Shown here in pieces: positions 21,001 to 29,004 of a stretch of DNA of 64,000 bases (positions are counted from its first letter, which is position 1; every line of letters begins with the position of its first letter). This stretch comes from Vagococcus zengguangii (GTDB taxonomy: Bacteria > Bacillota > Bacilli > Lactobacillales > Vagococcaceae), in assembly GCF_005145005.1 (NCBI RefSeq), contig NZ_CP039712.1, positions 651,001 through 715,000 of the forward strand. The letters run 5' to 3'. The notes below the pieces were generated by a model. It ran no database searches. It saw nothing but the letters and a program-made list of their open reading frames with translations, and was not told the origin of the DNA. Position numbers and translations under genes: made by a program.

Positions 21001-21467
21001 AATTTGGTGAAGTAACTATCTTAGATACACCAACGTTCTTCTATGGCATGCGTCTAAATGAAACGATTAATATTGAATTATCAAAAGGAAAAGTATTCAA
21101 AGTTCGCTTAGATGAAATTGGAGAACCTGATTTAGAAGGTAACCGTACATTATTCTTTAATTTCAATGGTCAACGTCGAGAAATTGTTATAAATGACACG
21201 CATGTGAAGTCACAAGTTGTTTTAAAAGCGAAAGCTGAACCAACGAATAAACAACATATTGGGGCAACTATGCCAGGTTCTGTATTAGAGGTACTTGTTA
21301 CAAAAGGCGAGTCTGTTACAAAAGGTCAAACCTTAATGGTTACGGAGGCAATGAAGATGGAAACGAGCCTACAAGCGCCATTTGACGGTGTCATTACTGC
21401 GGTTCATGCGCAAGCTGGTGAACCAATTAGAACAGGTGATTTATTAATTGAAATTAGTCCTAAATAA
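18042..21467 (+). CDS. pyc: Pyruvate carboxylase
   Basis: Biotin enzyme that makes oxaloacetate from pyruvate, bicarbonate and ATP; anaplerotic supply for aspartate synthesis. 1141 residues, the full-length single-chain form. Order: biotin carboxylase with ATP-grasp (about 1-450; KAALGGGGRGMR, VEFLVEGDKFYFIEVNPRVQ), carboxyltransferase TIM barrel (about 530-800; DTTFRDAHQSLLATRVR, HLHTHDTSGNG with metal-binding histidines), central PYC/OADA domain, and biotinyl domain with the biotinylated Lys near residue 1105 (TEAMKMET). AGGAG before the ATG. No terminator separates it from ftsW. Relatives are controlled by cyclic di-AMP directly or through CbpB/DarB, whose gene lies at 58.9 kb. Confidence 0.97.
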   Translation: MKKVLVANRGEIAIRIFRACTELGIPTVGIYAIEDEESIHRFKADEAYVVGEGKKPIDAYLDIEDIIRIAKETGADAIHPGYGLLSENLTFAMRCEAEGIKFIGPSTEHLDMFGDKIKAKEAAISAGLQSIPGSDGPVTSVDDVYAFGQAYGYPVMIKAALGGGGRGMRIVQSEEEVADAFHRASSEAKAAFGSDEVYVEKYIQNPKHIEVQILGDEHGNVVHLFERDCSIQRRHQKVVEIAPCISLPLALRQEICDAAVQLMKHVAYYNAGTVEFLVEGDKFYFIEVNPRVQVEHTITEMITDIDIVVSQIEIAQGKSLAEIGIPEQADLTFRGAAIQCRITTEDPSNDFMPDTGKIDTYRSPGGMGIRLDVGNAYAGAEVTPYFDSLLVKVCTYGNTFNKAVSTMQRALKEFRIRGVKTNIRFLENVLAHDSFQSGEFNTTFIDTTPELFDFPRVSDRSNKMLKYIGEVTINGFPGINEERKPAFEKPKEVFIQSTRNIPVTAKTILDTQGAEAVSEWVKNQDALLLTDTTFRDAHQSLLATRVRTKDLVGIARQSELAMPHLFSSEMWGGATFDVAYRFLNEDPWERLKLIREAMPNTLLQMLFRGSNAVGYQNYPDNVIEGFIKQAAQNGVDVFRIFDSLNWLPQMEKSIQAVRDNGKIAEGTICYTGDVLSTTRTKYDINYYVEMALELEKMGAHIIGIKDMAGLLKPQAAYHLISALKDKVSLPIHLHTHDTSGNGIITYSAATRAGVDIVDVAISSLSGNTSQPSMGSLYYALGEGERTPAINMKNVQQINHYWESVRRYYAPFENGMNAPHTEVYQHEMPGGQYSNLQQQAKAVGLEDRWYEVKQVYADVNQMFGDIVKVTPSSKVVGDMALFMIQNNLTEELIYEKGDTLSFPDSVVSFFQGDLGQPTGGFPPQLKEVILQGKPSIEVRPGSLAKPIDFDETKMELAKLIGYEPSQEEVLSYIMYPQVFLDYRKMNDQFGEVTILDTPTFFYGMRLNETINIELSKGKVFKVRLDEIGEPDLEGNRTLFFNFNGQRREIVINDTHVKSQVVLKAKAEPTNKQHIGATMPGSVLEVLVTKGESVTKGQTLMVTEAMKMETSLQAPFDGVITAVHAQAGEPIRTGDLLIEISPK

Positions 21468-21499
21468 TCAATTAAACGAAGAAGAAATGAGGGAGAGAT

Positions 21500-22603
21500 A
21501 TGAAACGCATCAAAGATTTTTTAATCGCTTTTCTGTTGTTTATACTGATTAGCTATGCTGCACCTGTATTTTTCCCACAAACTTCTTCTTCCGTTAAAAA
21601 TAAAGAAGGAAGCAACGAACAAATAATCGATAAAGAGCCAACGTTTATCCAAGGCAAGCTGACAGCAGAAGGCTATTCTAAATGGATAGGTAAAACCGCC
21701 GATAAGTTTCGTGAGCAATTTGGTGAACCTGGATTAAAACGTGCAGTGAGTCAGACTCAAGAGTGGTGGTCTTATGGAGAAAAGTCTGAGGATTACTATG
21801 AAGTACTTGTGGTGAATAATATTATCGAATCTATTCTGATTGTTGGTCAAAACGTCGAAACAGATGGTCTACATACGGGTATGAGGATGGATGATTTGAC
21901 GATGATGACGACCATCTATTCGAATTTTAGTTTTGATTACGAACGTGAGAATTATATAATCGAATTAAGTGAAGAAGATATGAATTACCAACCGTTAATT
22001 GCTTTTGATAATGGTACTTTTGCAATGGTTCATTTTAGTCAAGTAACGGGTGAAGTGATTGCGATTCGTTATTTATCAGCTTTAGATTTGTTAACGTTGA
22101 TGCCTTATCAGCTATTGTCCGGTAATTTATTAGATGTGAGTGATTCATTATTAAACTTAGCAGAAATAAACGATCAAGAGCGAGCGGCTCATTTTGTCGG
22201 ATTACTAAATGTTTTGCGTCAAACGCATGAGCTAAGTGAATTATCGGTTGATGAAGAGCTAAATCAACTAGCTGCTAAATTCGCCCAACAATTTTTACAG
22301 CACCAGGATCAAATATTGAGTGAAGAACGTTATGAAACGATGCTTGAAGAACAAATTAACCATACGTATGAACGGGCCTTTTATTTAGATAAAGATGAAC
22401 TCAGTGCTTTAGAAAAATTAACGGAAAGTAATAAGCGTGAAGAATTATCACCGTTTATTTATATGCCAAATCATGATACATCCTTTGTGGCGATACATGG
22501 TTACGGAGAACTGGCTTATATATTGCCATTAGATGATGAAGCATTTAATCATATCGGGGTGGCTTTTAAAGATGATTTTATCGTGGTATTATTAAAACCA
22601 TAA
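21500..22603 (+). CDS. CAP-domain secreted/membrane protein (YlbC-like)
   Basis: 367 residues. One N-terminal membrane anchor or uncleaved signal (about 7-26, FLIAFLLFILISYAAPVFF), then a CAP-associated N-terminal region (GKTADKFREQFGEPGLKR, EWWSYGEKSEDYYEVLVVNN) and a C-terminal CAP/SCP-like domain (LLNVLRQTHELSELSVDEEL). The usual CAP histidines and the G-E-N-I motif are not obvious, so the fold may be kept without the classical active cavity. Matches B. subtilis YlbC in domain order and position between pyc and ylbF. Role unknown. Confidence 0.83.
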   Translation: MKRIKDFLIAFLLFILISYAAPVFFPQTSSSVKNKEGSNEQIIDKEPTFIQGKLTAEGYSKWIGKTADKFREQFGEPGLKRAVSQTQEWWSYGEKSEDYYEVLVVNNIIESILIVGQNVETDGLHTGMRMDDLTMMTTIYSNFSFDYERENYIIELSEEDMNYQPLIAFDNGTFAMVHFSQVTGEVIAIRYLSALDLLTLMPYQLLSGNLLDVSDSLLNLAEINDQERAAHFVGLLNVLRQTHELSELSVDEELNQLAAKFAQQFLQHQDQILSEERYETMLEEQINHTYERAFYLDKDELSALEKLTESNKREELSPFIYMPNHDTSFVAIHGYGELAYILPLDDEAFNHIGVAFKDDFIVVLLKP

Positions 22604-22627
22604 GCTTGGATTAAATGAGGTGATGAA

Positions 22628-23056
22628 ATGATTTATACAGAAGAAACGATTCTAGTTGAAGAAAAAACGCAAGTATTAATAGAAGCTATTACTCAAAGTG
22701 CGACCTTATCAAAATTAGTGGATCATCGAATCACTATCGAATGTTCTGAAGAAATAAAGCAAAAAGTCAATCATTTCGTGCAAGCAAAAAACGCCTTTGA
22801 GCAAGTTGAAGCTTATGGGAAATTTGCCCCTGATTATACAGAGAAACGTCGTGCAATGCGCAAAATGAAACGTGCGCTTGATACAGATGAAGCTGTGATG
22901 AATTATCGTATGTGTGAAAGTGATTTACAAGAAACGCTTGATTTGGTCTCATATCAGTTAGCGCAAATTGTCTCACCAGATATTAAGATTGATGCAGGAA
23001 ATCCGTTCTTTGAGTTTGCTCAAAGAGGATGTGGAGGAAGTTGTCATGTTGGATGA
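22628..23056 (+). CDS. ylbF: YlbF family regulator (Y-complex subunit)
   Basis: 142-residue helical protein of the YlbF/YmcA group. In B. subtilis YlbF, YmcA and YaaT form the Y-complex, which directs RNase Y to mRNA maturation and carries Fe-S clusters. The C-terminal tail FAQRGCGGSCHVG holds two cysteines in the position expected for cluster binding. GAGGTGATGAAATG provides the ribosome site. ylbG overlaps its last 11 bases. ymcA and yaaT are not in the window. Confidence 0.88.
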   Translation: MIYTEETILVEEKTQVLIEAITQSATLSKLVDHRITIECSEEIKQKVNHFVQAKNAFEQVEAYGKFAPDYTEKRRAMRKMKRALDTDEAVMNYRMCESDLQETLDLVSYQLAQIVSPDIKIDAGNPFFEFAQRGCGGSCHVG

Positions 23057-23429
23057 AATTCAAGTGAATCATTTAGAGGAAGTAAATCAAGTTGATGGAG
23101 TAACCGAAGCTGCTGTGCAAGAGACCTTGCCGTGGAAAAAACGTCGTAGTTTAACGGTCTGGGTGTACACGATGCGTCCGCTAAGACAACTACGTAAATT
23201 TGGCTTAGTGCAACATATTTCTAAAAAAATGAAATATGTTGTCATTTACATGGACGAAGTGGATATCGAAAAAAATAGTGAAGCGATTGAAAAACTACAT
23301 TTTGTACGCCGAGTGGATAAGTCTTATCGACCAGATGTTGCAACGACTTATAGTAAAACTGATGTACAAGATGATGGGTTTGAAGTCGAAGAATTAGGCA
23401 CAACCATCAAGCTAGCAGAACCGGTCTAA
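23046..23429 (+). CDS. ylbG: YlbG family protein
   Basis: 127-residue protein containing the YlbG domain (SLTVWVYTMRPLRQLRKFG, HISKKMKYVVIYMDEVDIE, HFVRRVDKSYRPDV). The start is ATG at 23046, 8 bases after GGAGG and overlapping the ylbF stop region; the longer open frame to 22968 only shadows ylbF. The protein is longer than B. subtilis YlbG (about 90 residues), with an acidic N-terminal extension of about 35 residues and a tail of about 30. Function unknown; coupled to ylbF. Confidence 0.86.
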   Translation: MLDEIQVNHLEEVNQVDGVTEAAVQETLPWKKRRSLTVWVYTMRPLRQLRKFGLVQHISKKMKYVVIYMDEVDIEKNSEAIEKLHFVRRVDKSYRPDVATTYSKTDVQDDGFEVEELGTTIKLAEPV

Positions 23430-23466
23430 GTAAGTGCTAGTAACGGATATTATAGCAATAAATAAC

Positions 23467-23500
23467 AGAAAGGTTGTGGCGTCAGTCACAGCCCTTCTTT
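23467..23500 (+). terminator. Possible weak terminator/hairpin after ylbG
   Basis: GGTTGTG / CACAGCC stem with an AGAA / TTCT extension, followed only by CTTCTTTATAT. The T tract is interrupted, so termination would be partial at best; rsmD starts shortly after. Confidence 0.45.
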
Positions 23501-23516
23501 ATATAGGAGTGTAAAC

Positions 23517-24080
23517 ATGAGAATTGTAGCTGGAGAATACGGCGGTCGCCGTTTGAAAACATTATCGGGTGATAATACCCGACCAACCTCAGATAAAATA
23601 AAAGGCGCTATGTTTAATATGCTAGGTCAGTATTTTGACGGTGGCATTGTATTAGATTTATTTGCTGGCAGTGGTAATTTATCACTAGAGGCATTGTCAC
23701 GTGGCTGTGATCATGCTTATTGTATCGATAAAAACTTTCAAGCTATCTCGATTATTAAAGAAAATGTTGGCTTAGTTAAAGCTGAAAAACACGTAACGAT
23801 TATGAAAAAGTCTGCTGAAGCGGCCTTACAAGAGTTTGCGGCTAAGCAACAAGTGTTTGATTTAGTTTTTCTTGACCCGCCTTATAAAGATCAAAAGATT
23901 GTTGAACAAATCAACTTTATGTTGGAAAACGGACTATTAGCCGAAGGGGCTAAAGTTGTGTGTGAGACAGACAAAATGTTTGATTTAGGTGAGATTGAAG
24001 GGTTAACCTGTTTGAAAAATCAGTTATATGGGAATACTCGTATCACGATTTATAAGAGGGAGCGTGTTGCTGATGAATAA
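23517..24080 (+). CDS. rsmD: 16S rRNA (guanine-966 N2)-methyltransferase RsmD
   Basis: Rossmann-fold SAM methyltransferase of 187 residues, acting on small-subunit rRNA during 30S assembly. N-terminal MRIVAGEYGGRRLKT and TRPTSDKIKGAMFNML are family hallmarks; the SAM loop is LDLFAGSGNLSLEALSRG and the catalytic motif is FLDPPYK. The start ATG follows AGGAG by 7 bases. coaD begins within the last 8 bases of this gene, the common rsmD-coaD coupling. Confidence 0.95.
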   Translation: MRIVAGEYGGRRLKTLSGDNTRPTSDKIKGAMFNMLGQYFDGGIVLDLFAGSGNLSLEALSRGCDHAYCIDKNFQAISIIKENVGLVKAEKHVTIMKKSAEAALQEFAAKQQVFDLVFLDPPYKDQKIVEQINFMLENGLLAEGAKVVCETDKMFDLGEIEGLTCLKNQLYGNTRITIYKRERVADE

Positions 24081-24561
24081 ACTGGCGCTATTTCCCGGAA
24101 GTTTTGATCCATTTACGAAAGGTCATTTAGATACAGTTGAACGTGCTGCCCAGATGTTTGAACAAGTGACGGTTGCTATTATGACAAACACAAATAAAAA
24201 GTCATTATTTACTAAAGAAGAGAAATTAACGTTGACCCAAGCAGCTTTAGCTCATTTACCCAATGTGAAAGTGATGGCAAGTGAGCTTGACTTAACCGTC
24301 AATTTAGCGCGCGACTTAGGGGCAACAGTATTAATACGCGGTATTCGTAACACGACCGATTATGAGTATGAGAAAAGCATCGCGCATATGAACCATGATT
24401 TGGCTCCAGAAATTGAAACGGTATTTTTATTATCACCACCCGCTTTGAGTCAGATTAGTTCAAGTCTAATTAAAGAAATCACAACGTTTGGTGGCGATGT
24501 TTCGGCTTATTTACCAACTAATATTCATCAAGCCGTCTTGAGTAAATATCAACAAAAATAA
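24073..24561 (+). CDS. coaD: Phosphopantetheine adenylyltransferase
   Basis: Penultimate step of coenzyme A synthesis: transfers AMP from ATP to 4'-phosphopantetheine. 162 residues. The nucleotidyltransferase motif T-x-G-H is in GSFDPFTKGHLD at the N-terminus and the second motif is SSSLIKEI near residue 130. Start at ATG 24073 (MNKLALFPGSFDP), where the family begins. The in-frame GTG, TTG and CTG codons just before it lie nearer the GAGGGAG site (24057-24063) and could also be used. The window also holds coaE, the last step. Confidence 0.95.
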   Translation: MNKLALFPGSFDPFTKGHLDTVERAAQMFEQVTVAIMTNTNKKSLFTKEEKLTLTQAALAHLPNVKVMASELDLTVNLARDLGATVLIRGIRNTTDYEYEKSIAHMNHDLAPEIETVFLLSPPALSQISSSLIKEITTFGGDVSAYLPTNIHQAVLSKYQQK

Positions 24562-24572
24562 ATGGGGGCTAT

Positions 24573-25634
24573 GTGAATAAGATGAATCAACGAAGAAAAT
24601 CGAAAACACCATTATTTTTTTGTATTATTATCGCGTGCTTAGTCATGATGATAGGACTATTTTTGCCATTACCTTATTATATTGAAATGCCAGGTAGTGC
24701 GGAAGATGTCCAACAATTTGTGACTATCGATGGTAAAAAGAATGAAAATACTGGCGCTTATTTATTAACCACAGTCGGCATTCGTCAAGCCTCGCCAGTG
24801 ACGTTATTGGCAGCCAAGTTCAATGAGTTTCAAGAAATCGAGACGAAGGAAGAACTGTTTGGAGATAATAACAGTGATGAATATGATGTGATTGGTCAAC
24901 TCCAAATGACCTCATCTGAGAATATGGCAAAAAAAGTGGCTCTTGATTTAGCTAAAGAACCGTATGAATTTGTCTATGAGGGGGTCTTCGTCCATTCGGT
25001 GGTGGAGGGTTCAGATTTTGAAGGTAAACTACAAGTTGGTGATGTGGTCTATCAAGTAGATGACCAAGCCTTCGAATCGTCAGAACAATTTATGGACTAT
25101 GTAAAAAATAAAAAGCTTGGTGAGACAGTGACGTTAAAAATTAAACGTGATGATCAAGAAAAAAACGTCTCAGGAAAATTAATTAAATTAGAAGAAACAA
25201 ACAAAGTTGGAATTGGCATTACGCTGTCTGATAAAACAAGCTTAAAATCTGAACGAAACATTGATTTTGATGTAGACGGTATTGGTGGTCCTTCGGCGGG
25301 CCTAATGTTTACCTTAGAAATTTATGAAGGCCTAATAGATAAATCACTTCGAAATGGTCACGTGATTGCTGGGACAGGTGAAATTCGTAGTAATGGCGAT
25401 GTCGGCATGATTGGTGGCATTGATAAGAAAATTGTGGCGGCTGACAAAGCGGGAGCAGAATTCTTTTTTGCACCAAGTGAGGATTATTCTGATGAAGTCT
25501 TAAAAGAAAATCCAGAGTTAAAAAACAATTATCAAGTCGCTAAAGAAACAGCTGAAAAAATTAAAACAAAGATAAAAATCATCCCGGTTAAAAATGTTGA
25601 AGACGCGCTTGCATTTTTGAAAACACTTGAATAG
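24573..25634 (+). CDS. SepM/YlbL-type membrane serine protease (PDZ + Lon catalytic domain)
   Basis: 353-residue membrane-anchored extracellular protease. Membrane helix about residues 13-33; PDZ domain (EGVFVHSVVEGSDFEGK, LQVGDVVYQVDD); C-terminal Lon-type Ser/Lys dyad domain with Ser in GIGGPSAGLMF and Lys in GGIDKKIVAADKAG. In Streptococcus mutans SepM trims the competence pheromone; in Bacillus YlbL is linked to the DNA damage response, so the substrate here is open. GTG start at 24573 after GGGGG; ATG at 24582 is the alternative. Same position relative to coaD as in B. subtilis. Confidence 0.9.
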   Translation: MNKMNQRRKSKTPLFFCIIIACLVMMIGLFLPLPYYIEMPGSAEDVQQFVTIDGKKNENTGAYLLTTVGIRQASPVTLLAAKFNEFQEIETKEELFGDNNSDEYDVIGQLQMTSSENMAKKVALDLAKEPYEFVYEGVFVHSVVEGSDFEGKLQVGDVVYQVDDQAFESSEQFMDYVKNKKLGETVTLKIKRDDQEKNVSGKLIKLEETNKVGIGITLSDKTSLKSERNIDFDVDGIGGPSAGLMFTLEIYEGLIDKSLRNGHVIAGTGEIRSNGDVGMIGGIDKKIVAADKAGAEFFFAPSEDYSDEVLKENPELKNNYQVAKETAEKIKTKIKIIPVKNVEDALAFLKTLE

Positions 25635-25642
25635 TATAGGAA

Positions 25643-25671
25643 GACAGTGGCTGAAATGGTCGCTGTTTTTT
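25643..25671 (+). terminator. Terminator after the SepM-like gene
   Basis: ACAGTGGC / GTCGCTGT hairpin followed by TTTTTTC. It closes the rsmD-coaD-protease transcript. Confidence 0.75.
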
Positions 25672-25672
25672 C

Positions 25673-25701
25673 TTGTTTAATTGGGAAAAAAAGCTTAAGA
25701 T
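25673..25701 (+). promoter_or_regulatory. Putative promoter of recD2
   Basis: TTGTTT (25673-25678), 17-base spacer, TAAGAT (25696-25701). It begins at the end of the preceding terminator. Confidence 0.45.
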
Positions 25702-25742
25702 GAAACATAGAGAAAATAAGGAATAGACCAAGGAGGGAAGAA

Positions 25743-28256
25743 ATGGAAACAGAAGCACTTTATATTACTGGCTCATTGATTGCCATTTTTTTCCAAAATC
25801 CAAGTAATTTTTACAAGGTAATGTTGATTGGCGTGGAAGAAACGAATACGCCGTATGAAGAGTTAGAAATCGTCGTGACTGGGAGTTTTGGTGACATGAT
25901 TGAAGGCGAGACCTATCAATTTATTGGGCACCTAGTCGATCATCCCAAATACGGCAAACAATTTCAAGTTGAAACGTATAAAAAAATTCAACCTACGACA
26001 GAAAATGGACTAGTTGAGTATTTATCAAGCGACAAATTCCCAGGCATTGGTCATAAAACTGCCGAAAAAATTGTCGAAACGCTAGGTGATAAAGTCATCG
26101 ATATTATTATGAATGAACCTGAGCGTTTACTTGAAGTAGATGGTATGACCAAAAAACGCCAACAAGTCTTAACAGAGGGTGTCCGTGAAAATTACGGGAT
26201 GGAGCAGGTGATTGTTTCGCTTCATGATTACGGTTTTGGTAGCCAGCTTTCAATGGCAATTTATCAAAAGTATAAAGGGGAAACGCTAGAGCTGATTCAA
26301 GAAAATCCGTATCGTCTCTGTGAAGACATAGAAGGGATTGGCTTTAAAAAAGCGGACCAATTAGCGGAAAATATTGGGATTGAAGCAACCTCTGCGCCAC
26401 GAATCCAAGCCGCCATTCAATTTGAGTTGCTTCAAAGCTCACTCAATGATGGCAATACGTATCAAGAAGCCGAAGTATTGTTGGAACGCACCATTAATTT
26501 ATTAGAAACGAGCCGCCCTGTTGAAATCACGCCTAATTTAGTGGCAGATCAAATTATTCAGTTAGTGGATGAGGCAAAAATTCAACAAGAAGGCACAAAG
26601 TTATTTGAAAATAGTTTGTATTTCTCAGAATACGGCATCGCGACTTCCATTAAACGTTTGTTGTCTCGTAAAAAGCGGATCAGATACGAAGAGGAAGCTA
26701 TCGATACCATTATTGAGCAACTGGAAAAACAAAATAAAATGCGTTACGGAGATTCGCAAATTTTGGCGTTAAAAGAAGCCATCCGCTCGCCTTTGTTTGT
26801 TTTAACGGGTGGACCGGGTACTGGGAAGACAACGGTTATTAATGGTATTGTTTCGTTATTTGCAGGCTTAAATGATTTATCGCTAGATATCAATGACTAT
26901 CATAACGAAGTCTTTCCTATTTTGTTAGCCGCACCAACAGGTAGAGCTGCGAAGCGCATGAATGAAACGACAGGTTTACCAGCAAGTACGATTCATCGTT
27001 TACTAGGCCTGAATGCTGGTGAAAAAATTAATATTGAAGAGATTGAGAAATTAGAAGGTGGCTTGTTAATTGTTGACGAGATGTCGATGGTGGATACATG
27101 GTTAGCCAATATGTTACTAAAGGCTATTCCAACGAATATGCAAGTCATTTTTGTAGGCGATAAGGATCAATTGCCGTCGGTTGGTCCCGGTCAAGTGTTG
27201 CATGACTTCTTACAAGTCTCGGAGATTCCAAGTTGCGAATTGACTGATATTTATCGTCAAGGGGATGGCTCAACGATTATTTCGTTAGCCCATGGAATTA
27301 AAAACGGTAAATTACCTGCTGATTTAACTAAGAATCAACCAGACCGCTCGTTTTTCTCATGTAACGCGGTTCAAATCGAGCCGATTATTCGTCAAATAGT
27401 GACAAAAGCTCAGACGAAAGGTTTTACTGCTCAAGATATTCAAGTCTTGGCACCGATGTATCGCGGAGTGGCAGGGATTGACAACATTAACGCGATGATG
27501 CAAGAAATCTTTAATGCTAATCCAAATGGTTCACGTAAAGAAGTGAAGTGGAATGATAAAGTTTACCGTATTGGTGATAAAGTGTTGCAGCTTGTGAATG
27601 AGCCTGAACTTAATGTCTTTAACGGTGATATGGGGGTCATTACCGGAATTATCTATGCAAAAGATTCAGAAAACAAGGTCGATGAATTAGTGATTCAATT
27701 TGATCAAAATGAAGTGACGTACGGTCGTAATGAATGGAGCAAAATTACATTAGCTTATTGCTGTTCGATTCATAAGTCGCAAGGTAGTGAGTTTAAAATG
27801 GTCATCATTCCAATGGTGAATCAATACTCACGCATGCTCCAACGTAATTTACTTTATACTGGTATCACGCGTAGTAAAGAGCTGTTAATCATGCTAGGAG
27901 AGCCCTCAGCGTTTGTGAAAGCAACTGACAACGAAGGAACTAACCGTTTGACGTATTTATTGCCAAGAATCGTTGAAGCCTTAGAATTAGACCCGCACGT
28001 CTACATTGAAAGCAGTGAAGAAACAGACGTGTCAACTGAACCAGTGCAAGAAGAAACAGTTGAAGAGGTGGTAGTAGAAAATCCCGCTGCCCCTGAGATA
28101 TCACTAAACGAAGAAGTTTCAATATCAACCGAAAAGCATGTTGATACGAGCATCACGTATATTTTGACAGAAAAATTAGTCGCACAAGGAAGCATATCGC
28201 CTTTGATTGGGATGGCAGAAGGCATTACGCCTTATGATTTTGAACCATCAAAGTGA
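25743..28256 (+). CDS. recD2: ATP-dependent DNA helicase RecD2
   Basis: SF1B 5'-3' helicase of the RecBC-independent RecD2 type, involved in repair and replication-fork restart. 837 residues. N-terminal OB-like domain, then helix-hairpin-helix repeats (FPGIGHKTAEKIVETLG; EGIGFKKADQLAENIG). Walker A GGPGTGKTTVI lies near residue 355, Walker B LLIVDEMSMVD, and C-terminal motifs include IHKSQGSEF and LLYTGITRSKELLIM. After the helicase core is an acidic Glu/Val/Thr-rich linker and a conserved-looking end (ISPLIGMAEGITPYDF). GAGGGAAG before the ATG. Monocistronic. Confidence 0.95.
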   Translation: METEALYITGSLIAIFFQNPSNFYKVMLIGVEETNTPYEELEIVVTGSFGDMIEGETYQFIGHLVDHPKYGKQFQVETYKKIQPTTENGLVEYLSSDKFPGIGHKTAEKIVETLGDKVIDIIMNEPERLLEVDGMTKKRQQVLTEGVRENYGMEQVIVSLHDYGFGSQLSMAIYQKYKGETLELIQENPYRLCEDIEGIGFKKADQLAENIGIEATSAPRIQAAIQFELLQSSLNDGNTYQEAEVLLERTINLLETSRPVEITPNLVADQIIQLVDEAKIQQEGTKLFENSLYFSEYGIATSIKRLLSRKKRIRYEEEAIDTIIEQLEKQNKMRYGDSQILALKEAIRSPLFVLTGGPGTGKTTVINGIVSLFAGLNDLSLDINDYHNEVFPILLAAPTGRAAKRMNETTGLPASTIHRLLGLNAGEKINIEEIEKLEGGLLIVDEMSMVDTWLANMLLKAIPTNMQVIFVGDKDQLPSVGPGQVLHDFLQVSEIPSCELTDIYRQGDGSTIISLAHGIKNGKLPADLTKNQPDRSFFSCNAVQIEPIIRQIVTKAQTKGFTAQDIQVLAPMYRGVAGIDNINAMMQEIFNANPNGSRKEVKWNDKVYRIGDKVLQLVNEPELNVFNGDMGVITGIIYAKDSENKVDELVIQFDQNEVTYGRNEWSKITLAYCCSIHKSQGSEFKMVIIPMVNQYSRMLQRNLLYTGITRSKELLIMLGEPSAFVKATDNEGTNRLTYLLPRIVEALELDPHVYIESSEETDVSTEPVQEETVEEVVVENPAAPEISLNEEVSISTEKHVDTSITYILTEKLVAQGSISPLIGMAEGITPYDFEPSK

Positions 28257-28303
28257 AATTAAATGCTTAAACTAATTTGATAAACTAAAGATAGAATGAG
28301 AGA

Positions 28304-28332
28304 AAACAAGGTCAAAGATGGCCTTGTTTTTT
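28304..28332 (+). terminator. Terminator after recD2
   Basis: AACAAGGTC / GGCCTTGTT hairpin with a T run. The ATG at 28318 of a longer open frame is inside this hairpin and is not a start. Confidence 0.88.
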
Positions 28333-28333
28333 G

Positions 28334-28361
28334 TTGAACATTCATATAAATATGGTATGAT
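28334..28361 (+). promoter_or_regulatory. Promoter of the DUF805 gene
   Basis: TTGAAC (28334-28339), 16-base spacer, TATGAT (28356-28361), about 30 bases before the start codon. Confidence 0.6.
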
Positions 28362-28392
28362 AAAAAAACAGAGAAAGAAGGAGATTCAAAAA

Positions 28393-28923
28393 ATGAAAAA
28401 AAAGAGTTATTTCCAGGTTATAAAAAATTTTTATAAGAATTATGTCAATTTTAGTGATTGCACAACTAGAAGGGACTATTGGTTACCTGTATTGAGCTAC
28501 TATGCACTCTCTTTGGTGGGGATAATCTTGTCACTAGTTATTTTCACTGTCAATCAAACAGAGGTAACGGTAAGTGAAGGCGTTGAAACGGTTGTGAAGC
28601 AAGCGAGTGCACCATCTATCATTAATATCCTAGCCATTGGACTGCTTATATTTTGGATTGTTATTTCATTTGTTTCTATTATTCCAATGTTCAGTGGGGT
28701 AGTTCGTCGCTATCGAGATGCTGGCTTAAATAATCGTGGAATTGTATGGTTAGTCATTTTAAGTGTTATATTTTCAACTACGGGAGCATCAGCTCAAAGT
28801 AATAACTTTGTCCAATTTATTTCATTTTTATGTGGTTTAATTACTTTTATTGTCTTATTACTGCCGAGCGATTATTTAACAAGTAAATCAAGCTCGTTTG
28901 CCCGATATTTTTATCGTCAGTAA
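28393..28923 (+). CDS. DUF805 family membrane protein
   Basis: 176-residue integral membrane protein. The start is ATG at 28393 after AAGGAG; this places MKKKSYFQVIKNFYKNYVNF at the N-terminus, as in the family. DUF805 marks are SDCTTRRDYWLPVLSYY and GVVRRYRDAGLNNRGIVWL. About four membrane helices: 35-58, 83-108, 121-139 and 147-164. The family has no established function. Expressed alone, with its own promoter; no clear terminator follows. Confidence 0.85.
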   Translation: MKKKSYFQVIKNFYKNYVNFSDCTTRRDYWLPVLSYYALSLVGIILSLVIFTVNQTEVTVSEGVETVVKQASAPSIINILAIGLLIFWIVISFVSIIPMFSGVVRRYRDAGLNNRGIVWLVILSVIFSTTGASAQSNNFVQFISFLCGLITFIVLLLPSDYLTSKSSSFARYFYRQ

Positions 28924-29004
28924 TCAGATTTTTGTTGTTTTTTTTCTAGGGTTGTTTCTTTAATTATGGTACACTTGGTATGTTAAAGAAAGGGGTTGAC
29001 TTAT

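Noticed and set aside
28318-28392. Upstream extension of the DUF805 gene
   Set aside because: The ATG lies inside the recD2 terminator and upstream of the likely promoter; the ATG at 28393 has the ribosome site and fits the family.
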